A stretch of 64,000 bases of DNA, from assembly GCA_023627715.1 (NCBI GenBank), contig JAMAHW010000096.1:1-64000 (forward strand). Direction: 5' to 3'. Position numbers and translations under genes: made by a program. Positions 57,001 to 64,000 of this stretch are shown one piece after another. This stretch comes from Periconia sp. R9002 (Eukaryota; Ascomycota; Dothideomycetes; Pleosporales; Periconiaceae). The first letter of the stretch is position 1. Every line of letters begins with the position of its first letter. The notes beneath the pieces were generated by a model. It was not told where the DNA came from. It was given only the letters and a program-made list of their open reading frames with translations, and did no database searches.

Positions 57001-57963
57001 TCCCCATGAGCTTGTCTTTATGGTCCCGGAGAACATCTTCGGCTTTGATATACAGGAAAAAAAATGGGGTAGGTGTGCCACCCACTGTAGTGTCTCGCAC
57101 ATGCTAATGAAAGCTATCAAGTCGACATTGAAGTGGACAATATCGCTGATATTCACTGGAACAAGGACGCTTTTGCAACCCTTGCCATAGAAAAACAGAG
57201 TAAAGAGCTAGTCAACGCTCTTGTCAACAACAAAATCAATGCGGACAAAGCTACTGACACAGTCATTGGTAAAGGCAATGGACTGATACTTCTTCTACAC
57301 GGTGGCCCTGGAACCGGGAAGACATTAACAGCGGAAAGCGTAGCTGAAATAGCCGAAAAACCTCTCTACCGAGTCACATGCGGGGATATTGGTACAGAAC
57401 CTCGCCAGGTCGAGGAGTACTTACAGAAAGTCTTCTACCTAGGCAAGATTTGGGATTGTGTTGTGCTTCTCGACGAGGCAGACGTGTTTTTGGAGCAACG
57501 CACACTCGCAGATCTAACACGCAATGCTCTCGTTTCCGTGTTTCTCAGAACCCTTGAATATTATGACGGCATTCTGATCCTCACCAGCAACCGCGTCGGT
57601 ACATTCGACGAGGCATTCAAATCTCGTATCCAGCTCGCGCTGCACTACAAGAAGCTTGACCGTTCACAACGCGAACACATCTGGACGAACTTCATGGACC
57701 GCCTCAAAGACCTCGGCGAGGATTTCAATGAAGTTGAAATCAGAGGAAAAATCAAACAGTTGTCAGAGTATGAAATGAATGGCCGGCAGATCCGTAACGC
57801 CATCACGACGGCAAGGCAGTTAGCGCTCTTCCGCAAGACTGCCATGAGCTGGGAGCATTTAGAACATTCGATTAAGGTGTCTGGCCAGTTCGACAAGTAC
57901 CTTGAAGAGGTTCATAATCAGATCAAGGACGACGACATGGCGCGTGAGGAAGGGTGGAGATAA
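54057..57963 (+). CDS. Large DUF7025/AAA+ ATPase (about 1190 aa)
   Basis: A composite model. Exons are 54057-55110, 55176-55267, 55319-55414, 55483-56830, 56885-56895, 56939-57068 and 57122-57963. The total is in frame, but junctions around 55415-55482 and 56831-56938 are uncertain. The N-terminus is low complexity with a PPPSG minisatellite, an NLS-like RAKKQRTS and disordered sequence. Then comes the DUF7025-type domain (EYEPVYIELQSQI through the LYEDCPIWTWDG, AETAFLVLHTYDLSALHDY regions). The AAA+ domain has ENIFGFDIQEKKW, IADIHWNKDAF, Walker A HGGPGTGKT (about 57300-57330), Walker B VVLLDEADVFLE, the sensor LTSNRVGTFDEAFKSRIQLALHY and EMNGRQIRNAITTARQLA. The family is a fungal AAA ATPase of unknown role. 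If the uncertain introns are wrong it could be broken. Confidence 0.75.
54315..54389. repeat. 15-base coding minisatellite, 5 units (PPPSG)
   Basis: Five units of CCACCTCCGTCTGGC with single-base variants, inside the AAA+ gene, coding PPPSG (one unit PPSSG-like and one ending in SD). Copy number could vary between strains. Confidence 0.9.
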
Positions 57964-58118
57964 CCAACTCGATTGGCTGTTGAGAATGTTCTCAATCCAA
58001 GCGACTATAGATAACTGACAAACTACATGATCGAGAGGATCCTGGAGCATCCAATGGTCGCCAATTCCGCAGATGATTGCCGCCCTTCACCATCCCACAT
58101 ACAATATTACTCAATCAA

Positions 58119-58843
58119 TCATACAAGTTCCTCCTCTCCCTCCTCCTTGCCCCACGCCACCATGTTACCGATAACCCATATCAAGGCCCGTAGTGTCCAC
58201 CAGTAATTCCACCACCCAGAGAGCGTGCTAGCCAATGACTGAGACATGCCGAACAGAATGAAAACAAAGGCCGCAACGTGCAGTATGCCCATAGTGGAAA
58301 TAAAGAGATTGAGGAAATTTTTGGTCTGTAAAAACTAGCATTAGTTTTTCTAGACGGTAGTTGTGGGGGGAAATGACAAGATCCGCCTCATTCTGAGCCG
58401 GAAAGTGGCATATTGTTGCAAGATAACAAGTTCTGGACGATGTACATTCGCAGCTATGAGTAAAAAGCAGTACTCACCATCTTCAACTTCAAGAACAACA
58501 CCGCGCTCACTACGTTCTCCATTCTCGCCATAACCCACATCATCCATACTAGCGAAATCACTCGCAGGATGAACCACAGGAACTTGTCGAACCCGGCATT
58601 TCTCAAGAACAAATTTTCGAGGATGAAAACAATGACCTGGATGAGGAGGATAGCGTGCATCCCCAGCCGTCGCAAAAACGTTTGTCTGGAGGATCCTGTG
58701 TTGATAGGGTTTAGGGAATACGCAGTGGTCACTAGGGACGAGTTGAGGGCGTGGTCGATGAAGGAGGTTGCGCTGCTTAGGGCAGAGGTAGATGGGTTGG
58801 AGGGGCGTTGATTGAGGTCGTTGAGGGTTACGATTCTCGCCAT
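58119..58843 (-). CDS. Four-helix membrane protein (190 aa), hypothetical
   Basis: Two exons, 58843-58478 and 58325-58119, over a GTGAGT/ACAG intron. The N-terminus is polar (MARIVTLNDLNQRPSNP). Hydrophobic segments are MHAILLIQVIVFILENLFL, FLWFILRVISLVWMMWVMARM, NLFISTMGILHVAAFVFILFG and TLRALIWVIGNMVAW. The C-terminus is acidic (GKEEGEEELV). It is a plausible small integral membrane protein. I do not recognise a family. It is convergent with the AAA+ gene, 156 bases apart. Confidence 0.65.
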
Positions 58844-59052
58844 ATTGGATTTTTTTTATCCTAAAACTCGCGCATGGAAATGGGTTTTTTGAAACGTCGA
58901 TGCTTTTCCTGCTCTTTGACTTTTCCCTCTCTTTTTGTTGCACACGTGGGGTCAAATCTCCTTTTCTTTCTCTCTTTTTTCGTCCTCTTTGTAGGTGCAA
59001 CGCGACGTTCTGCGTCGTAGAAGGCAGGGGGAAAAAGTGTTCTATGCTTCCC

Positions 59053-59659
59053 CTATATATTGGGCTGTGCAATTGGCCGTGCACGCATGTAAATAATCGA
59101 TAAGAGGTCACCTAGCAGTTCGAACCAATCAGACCCCCCAAAATTGGTTGGCGCTAGCCACTTACAATCTACGAAGTTGAATGAATCGCAAATTGCGTCG
59201 GTGGTGTTACTTTCTATCGGGCTCAGCCCCGTTAGGGCGATTGGGGGCGAAAGAAGGGATGGAATCTCCGCATTTACTTCCACTAGGTACGTTTGCCAGA
59301 ACATTGATGTGTAAGCTGACCAACTCATCTACGAGTTGTTTAGGTAGTTGATCAAGTGCTCATATATCTCATTGTACCCGGGGAGGTCTTGGGTCATAAT
59401 TCCATAGTCCGCGAGTAAAAATGGTCTCGGAAGTCTTTTTCAATTGATTCTCTTGATCCTGAAACGAGAATCGGGCGCTTGCATTAAGGCCCACAACGGC
59501 ACCACTCATCTCGCCAGGAATACGCGAAAGCCGTGATGTTCGGGCGGTATCCCAATTCCAAATAAGGAGCCGCATTCGATATGGAACACATGTGCATTCT
59601 TTCATTCTCCAGTCGCAATCGAATAGGCGGCCTCCAGCGCTGCCAGGCAACAACGACAT
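59053..59659 (-). pseudogene. Possible truncated gene, two exons
   Basis: Exons 59659-59378 and 59328-59053 join in phase (GTACAA donor, TAG acceptor) to give 185 residues of protein-like sequence, including RLLIWNWDTARTSRLSRIPG, FSFQDQENQLKKTSETIFTR, then NTTDAICDSFNFVDCKW. The first ATG lies 17 bases after what looks like an intron 3' end (two TACTAAC-like branch sites and TATTAG, 59677-59700), so an upstream exon should exist but none is seen before the next gene. The 5' end may be deleted. No family is recognised. A real short gene or a chance frame are alternatives. Confidence 0.4.
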
Positions 59660-59773
59660 CTCCCTTGAGTCTAACCCTAATAGGTTAGTACAGGTTAGTA
59701 AGGTCTGGCAGACTTATAAGCAGAATTCCCCAATCATATCACAACTTCGTTATGGACTTCTTCGAACATAGAA

Positions 59774-61116
59774 ATGATTGTTCTAGCTTATCTGATTTCG
59801 GCGCCTCCGTCCACATCGCAAAAAACCAGCGCTCATGAAACACCAAACCGCATAATCTTGGGTAGCCGAACTACCAAGAAAACGGATGAAGAACATCTCA
59901 AGGAGATTTCAGAGATCTTGCTCCACCTGAAAAAAGGTAAGTGAGCATGCAGCCCTACTTCTACAGTTTGTATAAAAACTAATCACCATCTTCAGACCGA
60001 ACCTTTGACGCTTTACAGCAATGTCTTCCATTCAAATGGATGAAGGGCGAAAAATATGATACTGTCAACCCGTTCGGAGATTCCCGATCTTATTATCACG
60101 CGCTCTGGACATTCGACACTATAAACGATATGTTACATTACACAAATGCGAACCATCGCAGTCAAATGCCCCTCGGTCTTATTCGAGAGCGAGCGGTAAG
60201 TCTAGATGATATGGATCTTCTTGGCGGACCTATCCCTGCGCCGTTGGAGCATACGTTCGATCTAAAAACGACTTACTGGAAGCCTGTGATAGAAGTCGAC
60301 GAGAGGGTACGTACCTTTACACACCGCCTACTCCGGGATTTCCATTACCAATGGAGGCATATCCTTCGGAATGATTACAATTCCGCAACTTTGCGTGTAC
60401 TTTCTCGAGCTATAATCCGGCTTTCGACACTTGATTTCGATGTTCACGAAGACATGGGTGGGCAATACATGCAAGGCGTACATGTATGGATTACACAGTT
60501 ACCCGCCTGGGAGCCGTTCAAAACTGATATTATGCGTCTTGGAAGCGTGTGGGTCGTCCTCTGCCAGGACGTCCGAAGTGGACTGACAATAGTTGAAAAA
60601 CACGCAGAATTACTTGAAAGGAGTACGAACAGATGTTCTAGCACAACGGAGAGTCATCACGCGCCCATGGTAAGAGAAGAGCAAGTTCATTATATGATCC
60701 TATCAGTCAAACACGTCATGCTTTGCCACGCTATCAGTCCAACTACATTCAAGCACACTGCTCCAGAACCGCTCTTCAATGGCGATTATGGCACCGGAAA
60801 TCCCTCGGATCTAGCTTTGAGTTATCTTACATGGGCGACTACCTCAGCTAGACCTTCGATCATGTCAACAATTCAATGCCTACCTCTTGAAATCCAAGAC
60901 ATGATACTCGGCTACTCGTCAATGGGCACAGTGGCAGCTGCTAAACTCGGCTGCATGCTTGGCCTAGGGTCCCAATTTCTGTGGAAGCACGGTCCTCTAA
61001 AAATTGCATTTGAGGAACGTCCCCTGTATCGGCCTTTGGAATCCTCCGTCGCCGAGTCCCAGATCATGTTCGGTGAGGAAGAGAGCGGACTTTTCTACTT
61101 ACCACGGGAATCATAG
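59774..61116 (+). CDS. Hypothetical protein with F-box-like C-terminal motif
   Basis: A predicted 427-residue protein with two exons, 59774-59936 and 59996-61116 (GTAAGT donor, CTTCAG acceptor). The ATG at 60040 is internal, and the upstream exon gives a fuller protein. The middle is helical with many His/Trp residues (RLLRDFHYQWRHIL and VHVWITQLPAWEP). Near the C-terminus, IQCLPLEIQDMILGYSSM resembles an F-box-like motif (LPxEIxxxIL). It is unusual for an F-box to be C-terminal, so this is weak. There is no signal peptide or membrane segment. Confidence 0.65.
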
Positions 61117-62506
61117 ATTCAGTGCACGTACATATCGTTTCCTCCAGCTGTTGTGAGAAGGCGGGGAAACCACCTGGCAATCTTAATTACTTGAACGGAC
61201 CAGGTTTGGTAAGACAAAATAATGATACATCTTTGACTACAATACTGTCCTTTGAAGTGCAGATTCGCACAAAACCTGGAGTAAATGATACCTCATGGTC
61301 AGAACATGGTTCTTCTTGAAACCTCGATTGTATATCTAGCGCTGCACTGTGCGGTGTGTTTCTTTCTATACTAACAATCCTTCGCAGAGAACCCTTAGCA
61401 AATATTTGTTTTGCCGTTTTTTTTAATTCATCAGAAAAATAACATAAGAGCTAGGTTTACTTAGGGTTGATAATTGCACGAGGACAACGGGAAGAGAAAG
61501 TCGGAACTGGACATTTATGAGGATAGTGGGGGATTATGCAAGAGGGCACCAATGGCTTAGATACATATATTAACTCCACTATGCTTGAGTGTTGCAATCG
61601 CTTGCATCGAAGGCAGTTAACCATAGCATTGGCGAGTTTTCCCTGCAATGTATTATTATTTCGTAACGACACGCTATATCCTAAAATACTTTACCAATGC
61701 ATAGGTAAGTAAGGCAGACTTCGAAAATGCCCGCGCGCTAAACTTGCCCCATATCCAAGTATCTGATCTGCTCAGATGGTTTTGGGACACGAATGGAATA
61801 TTTTGCTGTGTTACTAGATCGTACCACGCAAAGTAGTGGATGCGCGTTACCGGGATGTGTGAGTTTGCTATACTCCCATGTCTGTCTTATTCAAAACGAC
61901 TCAATTATATGTCTTCAAAGACGACTGAAGACTTAGGTATATGAAATGATCTTCAAGATTTGGGGACCAATTCAGATTTATTACACTACTCCCTGGTCGA
62001 TCGGTAAGGATTAAATCTCTATATATGGCGCTTCTTCTCAGGTGTGTAGGATGAATCCACCACTATGACTGTAAATGATTAGAAACAGCGTGAGTCTGCT
62101 TGCGCGGCCTCTGATCCGACGAACAAGGATGCCGAGCCAACCTCCGCCTTCTTTAACTGTTGCGGAGAAAATACCACAGTCGCCTTCCACATCAGATATT
62201 TCAGCTTCCAATTATATCGAACGAGCGACCGAAAAAAAATCTATTTGCCTTTTCGCCATACAGGGTTGTGCGAGGTAGTGTTTCGGTTCAGCTGATGGCC
62301 AAGGCTGCTGGTGCATCCGAATGTGCACAATGAACACCAAAATTGTCTCACAACAACATTGAATTTTGGAGCCATCCTCAATAGCTCAGTAGTCCTCATG
62401 ATTAAAGATATAACTAAACAGACTACCAGGAATAAGTTGTAACAGGAGGTTGATAGTCAGGGCCAACTCTAGTCGTGTGCTTAGATTAGGCTTACTCCGC
62501 AGTGCT
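61117..62506. other. Intergenic region
   Basis: 1.4 kb with no protein-like frame on either strand, partly A/T-rich. Confidence 0.45.
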
Positions 62507-63239
62507 TTAAGGTGCGAAGGCAATCTTCGACACTCTAATCTCTCCCGGACCTCCTGCAGTCCATATCTCGGCTATTAATTCCATTGTACCGGTATCGACT
62601 TCTCCAGGGGTGCCAACGGGGAAGATTGGAGGACTACCACCATCCTCCCCAGCTATACCCCCGGGATATCCGCTGCCCAGACCTCCCTGACTCAAATTAG
62701 CTTCTCCAGTCAACTTTAGCAGTGTCAAGGCGAGTACTTACCTCCCAGGCAAAGTCGCCAGCTTGGACGTTCCAGCTCATTGTCATGTAAAATGTGGCAT
62801 CCGAACTTGCGTCGCCATATTTCGTTTCTATGGAGGCTATCGACCAGATTAATATATCAGGCACTCCACTTTCGGGGTAGGTGAATTCGAAATCAACGGC
62901 GATAGTACAGCTAACGTGAGCCGAAAACGTGTGGTTGAAATAGAAGTTATCGAAGTCTACGGAAGCGTCGAGTGATCCGGGCGCAAGTGGTTGTGAGTGG
63001 TAGGTTCCAGCTGGACAGCCCTCTCCCCCAAGGACGTTTAGTGAGGTGATTGTAGCATTGATCACAGTGCAGTTCGGCCCATTGGGGCAGTCGGAGATGG
63101 CTGTGGCATTACTTGGAGCTCTTAACGTTGTCGTAGGCGTGAACCGCGTCCCCTTGAGTTGTGAAGACTGGAGAGGGGCAGCCTGGAACCCCACAGCCTG
63201 CCCGACGGCGAAGAAAAAGAATAGTGAACTGAGAAGCAT
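62507..63239 (-). CDS. Small secreted protein, DUF4360-like
   Basis: A predicted 225-residue secreted protein. Exons are 63239-62742 and 62686-62507, with a GTAAGT donor and CAG acceptor (a GCTAATT branch site). The ATG at 63239 gives the signal peptide MLLSSLFFFFAVGQAVG. The core reads ITSLNVLGGEGCPAGTYHSQ, then VDFDNFYFNHTF and CTIAVDFEFTYP, with four Cys and several N-glycosylation sites (NAT, NCT, NHT). This resembles the DUF4360 type (ITSxxYGGxGCPxG). The C-terminal exon is Gly/Pro-rich and ends IRVSKIAFAP. An extracellular effector-like or cell-wall role is possible but unknown. It lies near the window end. Confidence 0.65.
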
Positions 63240-64000
63240 GATCAAGACATGAAGCCTGCGCGAAAGTGCTGATGTACTTCGCGAGGCATTTGAAAGGCGA
63301 TTACTGGCGAACTTATATATCTCTTGCCTTGGGGCTTAGACATGCCCCCTACTAATTCCTACGTTTTTGTCCAAGGCCCGAGCGCTATGTTGAATGATTG
63401 GAATAAACAAACGAGCAAACTACATAGGTAAGCAACGGCAATAGTAGCACGAGTAGTATGTCCGAACTGTTGCCTATATCCAGTCCCGTATACGAGACGT
63501 GTTCCTACAACTCGCATCATTATGCATCAGGTTAGATTCTCTTTTGGTTAACTGCATCAGGTTAGATAGATCCTCCTTTGGTCAATTGTCAAGCCATAGG
63601 AGGTTAGTATCCGCCGCCCGCAATGTTCTTCTACCGAGACGAGCGTGCATCCGATTGATGTGTGCGTACTTACTAGAGGGTACCTAGGGACTGCCAATCC
63701 TAGATTGCAGCTTTCGCCGGTATCTCATCCTCGCATCACGACCTCCGGTCTGGCTAACCAAGGCAAACATCCATCAATGACATGGTTTGACCTCGAACAC
63801 TCTATCCACGCCGACTTCTTGGCACATCTCCGCGGCCCTTATGAGCGTCGACCGGTGCTTGGTGCACAGGCGTTGCCGTTTGAGCATGCAGTGCGGCAGA
63901 CAGACTAGGGTCCTCTCGAACCCTATAAACTACATGACAAAGCGGATTTGATGTGCTACTGATCTTGCTTCTATGATACTGTTAAGCTCCATAAGCAAAG
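63240..64000. other. Window-end region
   Basis: About 0.76 kb at the edge. A + strand frame at 63645-63908 is weak. There may be a gene that continues past the edge, but nothing is supported here. Confidence 0.4.

Noticed and set aside
63645..63908. 87-residue + strand frame at the window edge
   Set aside because: It has no recognised motif, and context beyond the edge is missing.
1..64000. CRISPR arrays, insertion sequences, rRNA
   Set aside because: Nothing with regular spaced repeats, terminal inverted repeats around a transposase, or rRNA was seen. The organism is a eukaryote.

Overview
The window looks like nuclear DNA of a filamentous ascomycete (Pezizomycotina, perhaps Dothideomycetes, which is only a guess). 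Genes lie on both strands without operons. Most are split by introns of about 45-85 bases with GTAAGT/GTATGT donors and CTAAC-type branch sites. The families are typical of these moulds: UstYa-like oxidase, SAT4-type membrane protein, mannitol-1-phosphate dehydrogenase, Pns1-like transporter, fungal P450, and DUF7708/DUF7025-type proteins. Exon models were built by hand. For each gene whose splice sites are given, the exon sum is divisible by three unless stated otherwise.

Layout. 0.5-2.4 kb: secreted type-B carboxylesterase (-). 2.4-6 kb: gene-poor, with an AT-rich patch and a 40-base-arm palindrome. 6-6.8 kb: SRR1-like protein (-). 8.2-11.4 kb: two head-to-head, divergent paralogues of unknown function, one with a J-domain-like HPD motif. 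11.9-13.6 kb: GH47 alpha-mannosidase (-). 14.0-14.9 kb: two small two-exon membrane proteins. 15.3-16.9 kb: two weakly supported small ORFs, one cysteine-rich.

17.6-26.7 kb holds the most interesting group: a GNAT acetyltransferase, a UstYa-type oxidase with both HxxHC motifs, a 75-residue secreted peptide with a Kex2-like KR site and two similar 17-residue units, a SAT4-type 7-TM protein and an APC permease. It could be a small dikaritin-like (fungal RiPP) locus, but no other tailoring gene is visible.

27-42 kb: two MG-start, lysine-rich proteins with Gly/His tails, a secreted PAF-acetylhydrolase-like lipase, a P450, mannitol-1-phosphate 5-dehydrogenase and a Pns1/CTL choline-transporter-like protein. 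42.3-45.1 kb is G-rich, repetitive and without genes.

45-64 kb looks like an accessory region: a C2H2 zinc finger fused to a kinase, an epoxide-hydrolase-like enzyme, a fungal transcription-factor-domain protein without a Zn cluster, a DUF7708-like protein head-to-head with a large DUF7025/AAA+ ATPase, a small 4-TM protein, unknown proteins (one apparently truncated) and a secreted DUF4360-like protein. No tRNA, rRNA, CRISPR array or intact transposon was found.
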